Below, in pieces: positions 45,690 through 55,659 of a DNA stretch of 64,000 bases. Numbering within the stretch: the stretch's first letter is position 1; each line of letters opens with the position of its first letter. The notes under the pieces were generated by a model. The model was not told the DNA's origin and ran no database searches. It saw only the letters and a program-made list of their open reading frames with translations. Location: contig NZ_QNRQ01000016.1 of assembly GCF_003315175.1 (NCBI RefSeq), forward strand, positions 1-64,000, written 5' to 3'. The position numbers and the translations under genes were made by a program. This stretch comes from Eoetvoesiella caeni (GTDB taxonomy: Bacteria > Pseudomonadota > Gammaproteobacteria > Burkholderiales > Burkholderiaceae_B).

Positions 45690-48533
45690 ATGAAGTTGTG
45701 GCGGGAGACAGGTAAACGTGAAGTGAGGCCCCCGGAGGGGACCTACTTCTTTAAAGTAGGTTCTCATTTGTGCAGTACATTTCGTCACGCAATTAGTCCT
45801 GTCGTGGCGGGGGTTGCTACGATGTTAGCAGTACTGCTGTTCTGCGGGTCAGCGCAGGCGGCAGCTCCCAGCGCAAACGCGCAAAATCCGCCTAATGTGG
45901 CTTTTTATTATCAGGATGATCTGCCTATAGATGAGCTGCAGGCGTTCGACATCGTCGTCGTCGACCCTACGCAAGTGGCCCTGCCCAAGGCCGATCTCGC
46001 GCCGCATACGGCTTGGTTCGCACGTTTAGATCTGCACGCTCAGGCAGGCACTAAGTCCGCTGGCGAAATCGTTAGCCAGTTGGTAACCCCTTTGTGGAAC
46101 AAGGGCTATCGTGGGCTGTTGCTGGATGATGGTTCCACCCTTGGCGAGGCCACAGCGAAGTCTGATCAGTGGCTGCAGCAAGTAATGCAGGCGATTCACA
46201 CTGAGTATCCGCAGATCCGCCTCATGTTGCGCAACCATCTGGAGCTGGCTCAGGTACGTGCGCAAGATCTTTATGCCTCCGTAGTCGATTCACTGTATTA
46301 CCAGCCTAGAGGCTCAGGATCATTCTTGGCCATGGTGCCTGATTCTTTACGTGCTAGCGTGCTGCAGCAGGTCAAGACTTTACAGGCTAGTACAGGACTT
46401 CCCGTCGTTGCCATTGACTACTGCGCCGTCAATGACAAGCAGTGTCGGCGTCAAACCGCCAGCCAGCTTATTTCTGATGGAGTCATCCCTTTTGTCACTG
46501 CTCCAGGCATGGCAACCGTGGGCATTGGCCGGATTGAGGTCATGCCGCGCAAGATATTGTTGGTACAAGTTGTGGGTGCGGGGCAGCCACTCGACGAGAC
46601 AGTTGGTGTGCACAGTATTGCAATGCCGCTTAATTATCTGGGCTACGACATTCAGTACGCAAATATTAACGGCAGGCTTCCCAGTGGGATTACCAATGAT
46701 CGCTACGCGGGTATTGTCGTGTCCGTGGATCGCGCCGTGCGTAATTCGGGTGTCTGGAGCCAATGGCTGCTGGCGCGGATTCGCGAGGGCACACGCGTGG
46801 CTGTATTCGGTCAGTTTGGCTTTCCTATCGACACGCAGACGGCCAGAACCTTGAGTCTTGAGGTTGTGCCGGGTACGGCGCCGGTGGGTAGTGCGCCACA
46901 AGTGGTAGGCAAGTCGTCGATGATGGGGTTTGAGGTTATGCCCAACGCCGATATCCGGGATGCTGTAGGGATACGCGTCGATTCTTCGGGGAAATCGCTG
47001 CTTCGGCTGAAAGCGAATCAATATATCTACGATGCGGCTGGGTTGACTCCGTGGGGCGGGTTTTCGCTTAACCCCTATTCCGTATTCAGTCTTGGTGCTC
47101 TCGGACAAGACCGCTGGGCAATTCAGCCCATCCAGTTCTTGCAGCAGGCGCTGGCCTTGCCCATGATGCCCGTTCCGGACGTGACCACTGAAAACGGGCG
47201 CCGTCTGCTGTTCACGCACGTCGACGGAGATGGGTTTGCCTCGCGTGGTGAATTTTCGGGTTCAACCGGTAAGTACAGCGGGGAGATCTTATACGATCAG
47301 ATTTTCACGCGCTATAAAATTCCCATGCAGCTATCTGTTATTGAAGGTGAAATGGGTGCTGCGGGAATGTACCCTAAGCTGGCGCCCATACTAGAGCCTA
47401 TTGCCCGTAAGATGTTCGCGCTGCCCAATGTTGAAATTGCATCACACACTTTTTCTCATCCCTTCAATCTAGAGCAGATCGACGAGCAGACGGGCAAACG
47501 CATGGCGGGAAAGCCGAATCCCGAATGGGGTGGGGACGATGCGTTTTCCCTGGATATTCCGCACTACGAGTTCGATGTAAATCGCGAGATCAAAGGCACG
47601 ATTGACTATATCAACCAGCGTCTTGCACCGCCCGGAAAATCTGTGCTGTCTGTGTTTTGGCCCGGAGACGCGGCGGCACCCAAAATAGCGCTGCGCCGTG
47701 CTGCCCAGGCAGGGGTGCTAAATATCAATGGTGGCGACACCGTTATAACCAAGAGCAAGAATAGTTGGACAAATATTGCGCCCTACGGCGTGGCCAAGGG
47801 GAACGAGCCCGATGAGTATCAGGTTTATGCCTCGATCATGAATGAAAATGTGTACACGGACGACTGGCAAGGACCTTTCTATGGTTTCGACCGCGTACTC
47901 GAAACTTTTGAGATGACCAACAAGCCGATTCGGTTCAAGGCCATTGATATTTACTATCATTTTTATTCTGGCACGAAGACGGCGTCCCTTAAGGCGTTGC
48001 ATACCATCTTCGATGACGTTCTGAAGCAAGCTGTATTTCCTATTTTCACCACGGAATACATCAAAAAGGTGTTGGATTGGCGCAGCGTAGCTATTGCGCG
48101 TGAGGGCAATCGCTGGATCGTCAGGTCGGGCCAGAACCTGCGTGAGTTGCGGTGGTCTGGCGCAGGCGTTCCTGATCTGTCTTCGGCGTCAAATGTGTCC
48201 GGGTACTTGCCGGGCCCGGGTGGCTTATATATTCATATGGGTGGGGACCAGGCGTCTTTCACCATTGTTCCAGCGCAGACTAAGTCTGTTCCATATATAG
48301 CTGAAGCGTCCGGTTTTGTACGTCAGTTCGAGCGCACAGACAAAGGAATGCAATTTGAGTTTGGAGGCTATTACAAGCCTTTTATGAAGCTCAACGATGC
48401 ATTGGGGTGCAAGGTCAGCATTGATGGAAAATCTGCTGTAGCGACAGGCAAGACAGGAGCATTGCAGTTGAACGTTAGCGGCAACGCTGCTAAACCTGTT
48501 GCCTATCATTTGGTCAAGGTGAATTGTGAATAA
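45690..48533 (+). CDS. pelA: PelA, Pel polysaccharide deacetylase with degenerate hydrolase domain
   Basis: A 947-residue periplasmic protein with a signal segment ending CGSAQA (residue 57). The N-terminal domain (about 68-330) has the GH114 fold wording (NVAFYY, TPLWNKGYRG, PVVAIDYC). However, the acidic motifs expected for hydrolysis are altered (LLLDDGST; VVDSLYY), and about 29 residues seen in the stand-alone paralogue are missing. The C-terminal part holds an intact polysaccharide deacetylase (FTHVDGDGF; IASHTFSHPF). It deacetylates Pel during export. The start is uncertain: a TTG at 45768 would give a more usual signal peptide. It overlaps pelB by eight bases. Confidence 0.9.
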   Translation: MKLWRETGKREVRPPEGTYFFKVGSHLCSTFRHAISPVVAGVATMLAVLLFCGSAQAAAPSANAQNPPNVAFYYQDDLPIDELQAFDIVVVDPTQVALPKADLAPHTAWFARLDLHAQAGTKSAGEIVSQLVTPLWNKGYRGLLLDDGSTLGEATAKSDQWLQQVMQAIHTEYPQIRLMLRNHLELAQVRAQDLYASVVDSLYYQPRGSGSFLAMVPDSLRASVLQQVKTLQASTGLPVVAIDYCAVNDKQCRRQTASQLISDGVIPFVTAPGMATVGIGRIEVMPRKILLVQVVGAGQPLDETVGVHSIAMPLNYLGYDIQYANINGRLPSGITNDRYAGIVVSVDRAVRNSGVWSQWLLARIREGTRVAVFGQFGFPIDTQTARTLSLEVVPGTAPVGSAPQVVGKSSMMGFEVMPNADIRDAVGIRVDSSGKSLLRLKANQYIYDAAGLTPWGGFSLNPYSVFSLGALGQDRWAIQPIQFLQQALALPMMPVPDVTTENGRRLLFTHVDGDGFASRGEFSGSTGKYSGEILYDQIFTRYKIPMQLSVIEGEMGAAGMYPKLAPILEPIARKMFALPNVEIASHTFSHPFNLEQIDEQTGKRMAGKPNPEWGGDDAFSLDIPHYEFDVNREIKGTIDYINQRLAPPGKSVLSVFWPGDAAAPKIALRRAAQAGVLNINGGDTVITKSKNSWTNIAPYGVAKGNEPDEYQVYASIMNENVYTDDWQGPFYGFDRVLETFEMTNKPIRFKAIDIYYHFYSGTKTASLKALHTIFDDVLKQAVFPIFTTEYIKKVLDWRSVAIAREGNRWIVRSGQNLRELRWSGAGVPDLSSASNVSGYLPGPGGLYIHMGGDQASFTIVPAQTKSVPYIAEASGFVRQFERTDKGMQFEFGGYYKPFMKLNDALGCKVSIDGKSAVATGKTGALQLNVSGNAAKPVAYHLVKVNCE
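45741..45761. promoter_or_regulatory. Hairpin within the 5' end of pelA
   Basis: ACCTACTT and AAGTAGGT form a perfect 8-bp stem around CTTTA, directly after a purine-rich CCGGAGGGG. If pelA starts at the later TTG, this would lie in the leader and could modulate translation. Confidence 0.4.
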
Positions 48534-51500
48534 CGATCGCGAACGATTATGCCCTTTGAGGTTTTCTGTGGTGATCGGGCTCGGAATTGTGGTGGCTTTG
48601 GCGACAGCTTATCCACGTGGCGACGGGCTTGCACGTAGCCTTTCGTCGCAACCTGCTTCTGAGTTGTCGGTGGCCTATTTGGAGGCCTCACTGCGTGCGC
48701 AACCCAGCTCGCCAGAGTATATGAATCTGCTGGCGACTCAGTACGTCAAGCTTGGCAGGTGGCAGCAGGCAATTCAGGTGGCGGACAGGCTCGAGCAACT
48801 GGCTAAGGACGGCAAGGCCCGCGAGCAAGCTTTGTTGATCAAAGTTGCTGCGACTGAACAGATGACTTATGAGGTCTCGCCAGACGATCCGCGCAGGGCG
48901 GAAAGGGTGGCTCGTTTTACCCAGGTGCTGGAAGAAACCTCACAGTACACCTGGAACGTTTCCGCGATGAAATCATTCGCCGAAATGGCCCGTCAGATCG
49001 GGGCGAAAGAGGTAATGACTGACTATTACCGCAAGCTAGCCGCCACGGACGCTGGGAATTCGGCACCGTGGCTCGAAAAAATAGGTGAAGTTGCGTTGGC
49101 GCATCAGGCCTATGACGACGCTGCCCTCGCTTATTTTTCGGCCTATGATGCTTCGCATACTTTGGACGCCAGACGTCATTATTTTATAGAGGCACTGAAG
49201 GCGCTCGAATCGGGAAATCTGGTTGATCGTGCATGCAGTGAAGGCGCGAAGCGTATAGACGCAGACCTAGCTCGTGATCCTCAGACTTTACGTTATCTCC
49301 TTGACCTGGCTCGACAGGCTAATCGTACTGACTTGGTTAGCCGGTATGCGCGTGCTTTGATACAGGTTCTGCCTTTGAGCATGGCTACTGTGCACCGGGC
49401 AAGTCTTATGGCGGCCGGGCCACGCGCCAGTGCAGTGCCTATCCCTTTGTATCAGGACGCGCTACCCAGGACGCGCTATCTGGCGCAAATGGTCGCCACG
49501 CAGGAAAAATCGCCGACAGCGGTCAAGCCAACTGTTGAAGCCCATGGCGTGCGTACAGATACACATGCAGAATACGAGCTTGTTTTCACTGCATTTGTTG
49601 AAAGCGGCCAGTTGGACGATGCCGAGCAGGTGGCACGTAAAGCGCTGGCAGCGCATATGGATCCTCCGGTATGGACACGGCGTCTGGCTGAAGTGGCTCA
49701 ATGGAATAACCACCCAGACGAAGCACTAAAGTACTGGCAGTTGTATGCGCAGTCCTCGGGTAGCGGCCAGGCCTGGAGTAACGTGCTTACACTAGCTCCG
49801 CAATTGGATGACGACCAAGCTTATCTTGTAGCCTGGAAGCATACTGAGGCTGATAGCGAGCGCAATGCGACGGATTCCGAAGCCGGGCTGAACTCTCTGC
49901 TGGGCCGATACATGCAGTTAGGACACTGGGAGTCTGCCCAGCGCGTTGTCGACGGGCTGAAAGGAAAGGGTACGGCAAAGACGCAGCAAAAGGTGCTTTG
50001 GCTGGACACAGTAGTCGCTGAGCAACTGGCATACAGGTTTCCACCTGATAATCCAGGACGTGGCCAGGGGATGACGCATTATGTCGATGTGCTCAAGCAA
50101 ACGACCGAGTATAAGTGGGATATTCCCGCTATGACCCAACTTGCAAAAATGGCGGGGCAAGCCGGAGCAGAATCAGTCAAAGAGCATTATTACCAGGCAT
50201 TGGCGTCGACCGATGTGAGTAATGCTTCGAAGTGGCAAGAGCAGCTTGGAGAAGCCGCACTGGGTCGGCAGGCATACGACGAGGCGGCTAAGGCATATTT
50301 CGCCGCGCAAGATACGGCTTCGACGCTCGTAGACAAGCGGCGTAATTTTATCGCCGGGCTTAAGGCGTTGGTCTCGGGGGATCAGGTAGGTCGTGCCAGC
50401 AGCGAAGGAGAGAAGAGGGCGGGCGATCTTGCCAAAGATCCTGAAACCTTGCGCTATTTGATCAATGTAGCTCGACAAGCAAGCAACAGAGAGCTGATGG
50501 GGCTTTACGCGCGGAATCTAATTAAGTACGCAGATCAAAGCCGCCACGATATCAACCAATACTCAGGATATGCGGATTATGCGGCTTATGCTGCGGCCAA
50601 TCATGTCGCTTTGGCTAAACTGGATCGTCTTCAGCTCTACAAAAAGTTGGTTCGGGACAACGCTCTTCTCAAGGCTACTGACCAGACAGGCATGCGTCTT
50701 GTCGCGCAGACCGAAGTGAAAGAGGGAGCAACAGACACGGCCACTAAAAGCAGCGATTATGATCTGGCGTTCCAGGCCTTTGTTGAAAGTAACCAGCTCA
50801 ACGAAGCTGAGAAGTTGGCTCGCAGCGCTCTGGAACACCATCTCGATCCGCTCATATGGACGCGGCGGCTGGCCCAGATTGCCCAATGGAACAAGCACCC
50901 TGACGTAGCACTGAAGTATTGGTTGCAGTTTGCCAAGGAGTCAGGCAGCGACGAAGCTTGGGAAAATGTGCTGAAGCTTGCGCCGCAGCTTGATAACGAC
51001 CAGGCCTATCTTGCCGCCCTTATCCATGCGGCAGATCGTTCCCCCGGTAACCTGCCGCTGCAAGACAAGGTAGTAGCGGCCTACGAGCGCCTGGGGCAGC
51101 CCGAGGCGGGCATGGCTTATCTCAACAGTCGGGCCAAGGGCGCGGTGCGCCGTCCCCTGCTAGAGCGTTACGCGGCACTTGCCGATCGATCCGGCGACGA
51201 CAAGATCGCATTGCAGGCATATCGGAAGCTTTTGGTGGCTTACCCCGCCAGTTCCGTTTATGCGACGCATGTGGCCAGTCTCGAGTATCAGCAAGGTAAT
51301 ATGGCCGAAGCTTTGGCAGTCTTGCGCGATGTCCGAAGCAAAGTCGGCGACGACGCTGAAGCGGCACCTTATTGGCGTTTGTACGCCGAGCTAGCGCGTC
51401 AAACTCAAAACGACAAGGATGCTGAGTTCGCTTACAAGCATTTGCTGGCGACTGGGCAGTCTGATGCGCCGGACCTGACGGCGATGACCTATTTTTATCA

Positions 51501-53664
51501 GGCTCATCCGATTGACGCGGGCAGGGTTGCCGAGATGCAGTTTCGCAAGGACAGCTCTAGTGCCGCTCTGGCTTTTGCAATGCAATACTATACCGCTGCG
51601 GACGCTTGGCCGCGCATTCATACCTTGCTGGCAAGCCTTACCCCGGAACAACAGGCACAGTTCCATAACTCGGCCGCACTTTTGGCCGCACGCGCAGAAT
51701 ATTATCTGCATACTCAGCGCTGGGATGCTGCGTTGATTGATTTACGGCGTGCTGTGTTATTGCCGGATGCCGATGATGAAACCCGCATAACTTATTTGTG
51801 GGCCCTGGTTGATTTTGGGACTGACGAAGAACTAAATAAAGCTGTTACGAAGTGGCGCTCCATTGCCAAGATCAATTCGGGTTACTGGGGCGCGTTTGCC
51901 GCTGCGGAACTGCGTATTGGGCACCCCGCGCGAGCCCTTGTGTATTTGCGCCAGCAACGTGTGCAATCCGGTGATGATCCTCTCTGGTTGATGTCGCTGG
52001 CCGATGCTGAAGAGGCCTCGGGCAATACGAGCCAGGCTTGGGATCTTCGCCGCAAGAGCTGGAGTATTTTGCAGCATAAGGCGACGACTGGTCAGCTTGG
52101 CGACGTTTCAGGATTGGGCGTTAAGTTGAAGAAGGGAGATAAAGGACAGCGCCTGAATTCCGCTGATAGTCTTGATCTGATCGCGGCTCGCGTAACCTTA
52201 AGTCAGACGTTCGCCAATGGGACTTATTCCCGCGCTTTGCTCGTCGACATGCTGAAGCAGGAAGGGAGCAAGCCTGGGGCGGCTGCGGTAGCCAATTCTA
52301 TCTTGGCCGATAATCCCGGCTTGCCTACACTCAATGAGGTGTTCGCTACGCCTAGTACTAAGCCGGTTGTGGGCTCGATTGCGAGTAAGCACCTCGAGCG
52401 TGAACGCTATATCAATGCCGTCGCCAAATCCACGGTAATGGCCTGGGCTGTTAGCGGTGAGTATAACGATCTGGGCCGCGCTTGGTTAGCACGCGAATAT
52501 GCAAATCGTCTGTTGCGGCCTGCCGATGCTGAGATAGCTTTAGCCCTTGCATCCAATGATAAAGAAACGCTGGCCCGCGTACTCGATTCTCAACAAGGCC
52601 GCGTTTCCACTACCAACCGTATTGCCGCTTTGGTTCAAACGGGCCGCACAAGCGAGGGTGAAACAGTAGCGTTTCATGCGGCGCAGGGTGCGCCCGATAA
52701 TGATGATCTGCACGCGACCATGGTAGAGACATTAATGCGCGATCGTCCGTACGTTGGGGCTGACGTAATGGGTTCTTGGTCTACTCCCCTGCGTTACGTT
52801 CAAAGCTCGGTAGCAGGCGGCCTCAAACTAACTAGTCGCATAGGTCTGAATTTCGAAGCTGTGCAACGCAACCAGCAAACGACAGATACAGATCAATTGG
52901 CGTGGGTCCCGGCGCACGACCGTGAGTTCAACCTGACACTAAGCGACAAGACCATAGACCGCGCTATGTCGCTAACTGTCGGTAATCGAAATGCAGTCAA
53001 GTCCTTCTATACGGGGCTATTACAAGGCGAGTTTGATCGCCGTGGTCCCTTGACTACTAGCTTTGCCGTAGGCATCAACCAGTTCACTGATTTGACTCCG
53101 CAGATGCAGGTCGGTGCCACAAAGGATCTCGCGCGCGTCGGTATGGACTGGAACCCCGAGTCGCGCTGGTTTGTACAGAGCGCTTTCGAAGTTAACCGTT
53201 ATCATGCCCAGGACCGTGCATATATGGGCCGTGGATACGACTTGTCAGGCGCGATAGGCTACCGGGTTCGTTCGGAGTTTCCAGACTGGAACATCCGCGT
53301 TGTGGGTAGCCGTGGCATTTATGGTGTAAGCAATAATGTGATTTCTTCGCTGGGCTCACTCTTGCCGCCGGGAGAAATCCCGTCCGCGACTGAGTTTATG
53401 CCGCAAAACTATACGCAGTACGGGCTGATGGTGGGGTTGGGCACGGATGACCGCAACACATATTCGCGACCTTGGCGGCCTTTTGTGGATGTTGGTTATG
53501 TGCATGATAGTAACCAGGGCTGGGGTCCACAAGTAAACCTGGGCTTAAGCGGGCCCGTACTGGGCAATGATCACTTGCGAATTTTCTATGTTCATGAGTC
53601 TGCAGCAAGAGGCAGTGGCCAGCGCGTGTCGCAAATAGGTTTGTCGTATCGATTATTTTATTAA
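48526..53664 (+). CDS. pelB: PelB, TPR scaffold and outer-membrane porin for Pel export
   Basis: A 1712-residue protein with one N-terminal membrane helix (about 10-28), a very long TPR-rich periplasmic part and a C-terminal beta-barrel (about 1400-1712) ending in the aromatic IGLSYRLFY typical of outer-membrane barrels. PelB is the Pel export channel and binds PelA. The protein is longer than usual PelB (about 1200) because a block of about 390 residues is duplicated: residues about 66-440 resemble about 453-835. GTG at 48526 overlaps pelA. Confidence 0.92.
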   Translation: MNNDRERLCPLRFSVVIGLGIVVALATAYPRGDGLARSLSSQPASELSVAYLEASLRAQPSSPEYMNLLATQYVKLGRWQQAIQVADRLEQLAKDGKAREQALLIKVAATEQMTYEVSPDDPRRAERVARFTQVLEETSQYTWNVSAMKSFAEMARQIGAKEVMTDYYRKLAATDAGNSAPWLEKIGEVALAHQAYDDAALAYFSAYDASHTLDARRHYFIEALKALESGNLVDRACSEGAKRIDADLARDPQTLRYLLDLARQANRTDLVSRYARALIQVLPLSMATVHRASLMAAGPRASAVPIPLYQDALPRTRYLAQMVATQEKSPTAVKPTVEAHGVRTDTHAEYELVFTAFVESGQLDDAEQVARKALAAHMDPPVWTRRLAEVAQWNNHPDEALKYWQLYAQSSGSGQAWSNVLTLAPQLDDDQAYLVAWKHTEADSERNATDSEAGLNSLLGRYMQLGHWESAQRVVDGLKGKGTAKTQQKVLWLDTVVAEQLAYRFPPDNPGRGQGMTHYVDVLKQTTEYKWDIPAMTQLAKMAGQAGAESVKEHYYQALASTDVSNASKWQEQLGEAALGRQAYDEAAKAYFAAQDTASTLVDKRRNFIAGLKALVSGDQVGRASSEGEKRAGDLAKDPETLRYLINVARQASNRELMGLYARNLIKYADQSRHDINQYSGYADYAAYAAANHVALAKLDRLQLYKKLVRDNALLKATDQTGMRLVAQTEVKEGATDTATKSSDYDLAFQAFVESNQLNEAEKLARSALEHHLDPLIWTRRLAQIAQWNKHPDVALKYWLQFAKESGSDEAWENVLKLAPQLDNDQAYLAALIHAADRSPGNLPLQDKVVAAYERLGQPEAGMAYLNSRAKGAVRRPLLERYAALADRSGDDKIALQAYRKLLVAYPASSVYATHVASLEYQQGNMAEALAVLRDVRSKVGDDAEAAPYWRLYAELARQTQNDKDAEFAYKHLLATGQSDAPDLTAMTYFYQAHPIDAGRVAEMQFRKDSSSAALAFAMQYYTAADAWPRIHTLLASLTPEQQAQFHNSAALLAARAEYYLHTQRWDAALIDLRRAVLLPDADDETRITYLWALVDFGTDEELNKAVTKWRSIAKINSGYWGAFAAAELRIGHPARALVYLRQQRVQSGDDPLWLMSLADAEEASGNTSQAWDLRRKSWSILQHKATTGQLGDVSGLGVKLKKGDKGQRLNSADSLDLIAARVTLSQTFANGTYSRALLVDMLKQEGSKPGAAAVANSILADNPGLPTLNEVFATPSTKPVVGSIASKHLERERYINAVAKSTVMAWAVSGEYNDLGRAWLAREYANRLLRPADAEIALALASNDKETLARVLDSQQGRVSTTNRIAALVQTGRTSEGETVAFHAAQGAPDNDDLHATMVETLMRDRPYVGADVMGSWSTPLRYVQSSVAGGLKLTSRIGLNFEAVQRNQQTTDTDQLAWVPAHDREFNLTLSDKTIDRAMSLTVGNRNAVKSFYTGLLQGEFDRRGPLTTSFAVGINQFTDLTPQMQVGATKDLARVGMDWNPESRWFVQSAFEVNRYHAQDRAYMGRGYDLSGAIGYRVRSEFPDWNIRVVGSRGIYGVSNNVISSLGSLLPPGEIPSATEFMPQNYTQYGLMVGLGTDDRNTYSRPWRPFVDVGYVHDSNQGWGPQVNLGLSGPVLGNDHLRIFYVHESAARGSGQRVSQIGLSYRLFY

Positions 53665-53730
53665 GCCGTGGCTGCGCACAGAACACGGCACTCACATTGA
53701 TTGTTATTTAACGGAAACCGGAGCAAGAAC

Positions 53731-54267
53731 ATGAAAAATTTAGGTCTAAGTAAACTGTGTCGGTGGGGTTGTGTTGCTTTGTTGACGGTGCTGGCAGGTT
53801 GTTCGACGCTGGACGTCAGCAGTAATGCACCCATGCTGGCAAAAGCCGACCAACTGGCGGTATTGCCTATTGCCAACTATACCGAAACGCCCGACGCAGG
53901 TCAGCGTGCCCAAAGCATTGCGCAAAGCATTTTGCACCAGAAAGGATTGGTGGTGCAGCAATATCCGAATGACGATGCTGCTGACTCTTTGATTGGTGGT
54001 GCGGACCATAACCAGGCCCAGGCTCTGGACTGGGCACGCAAGAGCGGCGCGCAGTATGCTCTGGGCGGTTCGGTCCAAGAGTGGCGCTATAAAGTAGGTG
54101 TGGATGGCGAGCCCGTTGCAGGCCTGACCTTCAACCTGATCGATCTAAAAAGCGGAGCAGTGGTTTGGAGTGCTACCGGTAGTCGCAGCGGTTGGAGCCG
54201 TTCTAGTGTCGCCGGTGTGGGCCAGACGCTGATTCGGCAACTACTGTCACCATTGACGTCACGATAA
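53731..54267 (+). CDS. pelC: PelC outer-membrane lipoprotein
   Basis: A 178-residue lipoprotein (VLAGC, Cys24) matching PelC: ADQLAVLPIANYTETPDAGQ, GADHNQAQALDWARKSGAQY and VWSATGSRSGWSRSSVAGVG. PelC forms a ring at the outer membrane that funnels Pel to PelB. ATG at 53731 follows GGAG. It sits between pelB and pelD in standard order. Confidence 0.92.
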   Translation: MKNLGLSKLCRWGCVALLTVLAGCSTLDVSSNAPMLAKADQLAVLPIANYTETPDAGQRAQSIAQSILHQKGLVVQQYPNDDAADSLIGGADHNQAQALDWARKSGAQYALGGSVQEWRYKVGVDGEPVAGLTFNLIDLKSGAVVWSATGSRSGWSRSSVAGVGQTLIRQLLSPLTSR

Positions 54268-54279
54268 GGATAGACTGCC

Positions 54280-55659
54280 GTGCAATCCGCTACGTTAAAG
54301 CAACAGGCTGTGTCCAAAGCTCGAAAAACTGATTCTATGGGACGGATTGGGCGGTACGGTCGTATGCTTGCTCCGGCAGCGGCCCGCCCGAGTGCGATCC
54401 TTGAAGTCGTCATCGGCATGGTCGTGATTGTCGGCATATGTTACGCGATCCGACCCGCCGATCCGATTTTGTTGGGCATCGGTTTCCCGTGGATTTGGCT
54501 GGCTGCTACGGTCTTTGCGGTGCGTTACGGAGCATCGTTGGGTGTGCTGGCGGGTTTGTGCATTGCCGTGGCGTGGGCATTGCTCTATGGCACTAGTGGC
54601 GATGCCGAGTTTCCAACTATGCTTTTTGTCGGTGGATTCGCGCAACTCGTGATTACAGGGCATTTTTGTGATGTATGGGCCAACCGTATGAAGCGCATGC
54701 AAAGTGCGCAGGACTATCTGGATGATCGTCTGGCGTCCTTGACCAATAATCATTATCTGCTGCGTATTTCTCACCAAAATTTAGAAAGAACGTTGCTGAC
54801 CCAGCCTTCGACCTTGCGCGATGCTGTGCGGTATTTGCGTGATCTGCCTGTGTCGAATGCCCAAGACGAGACGCTCCCCAACGCTCAGTCCATGCTTGAG
54901 TTCGCGGCTCGTAGTTGTCAGCTTGGGGCGGCATCTGTATTTTGTGTGTCTGGCAACGGGCCCAAGTTTAGAGTTGTTGCGTCGGTGGGCGAAAGCTTCG
55001 CTCTCGATGCCGATGACCCTCTTGTTCGGGAGTGCTTGGAACAACGTGTTTTGGTTCATTTGCGTCATATAGATAACGAAGAAAGCGCGTACCTCGCGTG
55101 TGTCCCCATCATTTCGGCATCGCAAGAGCTAATGGGTATTCTGGTAGTTCGGTTAATGCCTTTTCTCTCGCTGAATTTTGACAATCTGCAGTTGTTGCTG
55201 GTGCTGCTTAGCTATTATGCGGACAGCATTGAGCAGCAGGAAATCGTGACGTCTGTGCAGGCCGGCGTAAGTCAATGTCCGTACGAGTTCGCGCTTGAGA
55301 TTGGGCGTCTTGGCCATATGCAGCAGATTAGCGGGGTACCTTCTTCACTTGTTGCATTGGTATTCCCGCACGAACCACTAGCAGAGTCGTTGTTAAACCA
55401 AGTATTGCGGCAACACCGAGCGCTAGATTTGCGATGGACTTTCAATACGGAGCACGCACAAGTCCTTATTACCCTCATGCCGTTGACGGATGAAAATGGC
55501 ATTAGCGGGTATCTATTGAGACTTGAGGACGAGTTCCGCAAGCAGTTCGATACGAATCTAACAGAGGCGCATGTGGCGGTGCACATTGGGGCTATCGATG
55601 CCAATCTCGCGACCTACGGGTTGGAAGGAATACTAGAGCGGTGTGGTTATCGTGCTTAG
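54280..55659 (+). CDS. pelD: PelD, c-di-GMP receptor of the Pel synthase
   Basis: A 459-residue inner-membrane protein with about four helices (residues 40-130), a coiled linker, a GAF domain (about 165-320) and a degenerate GGDEF domain (about 325-455). The c-di-GMP binding site R-x-x-D is present as Arg380-Ala-Leu-Asp383. PelD activates Pel synthesis when it binds c-di-GMP. GTG at 54280 has AAGGA about nine bases upstream. It overlaps pelE by 17 bases. Confidence 0.92.
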   Translation: MQSATLKQQAVSKARKTDSMGRIGRYGRMLAPAAARPSAILEVVIGMVVIVGICYAIRPADPILLGIGFPWIWLAATVFAVRYGASLGVLAGLCIAVAWALLYGTSGDAEFPTMLFVGGFAQLVITGHFCDVWANRMKRMQSAQDYLDDRLASLTNNHYLLRISHQNLERTLLTQPSTLRDAVRYLRDLPVSNAQDETLPNAQSMLEFAARSCQLGAASVFCVSGNGPKFRVVASVGESFALDADDPLVRECLEQRVLVHLRHIDNEESAYLACVPIISASQELMGILVVRLMPFLSLNFDNLQLLLVLLSYYADSIEQQEIVTSVQAGVSQCPYEFALEIGRLGHMQQISGVPSSLVALVFPHEPLAESLLNQVLRQHRALDLRWTFNTEHAQVLITLMPLTDENGISGYLLRLEDEFRKQFDTNLTEAHVAVHIGAIDANLATYGLEGILERCGYRA

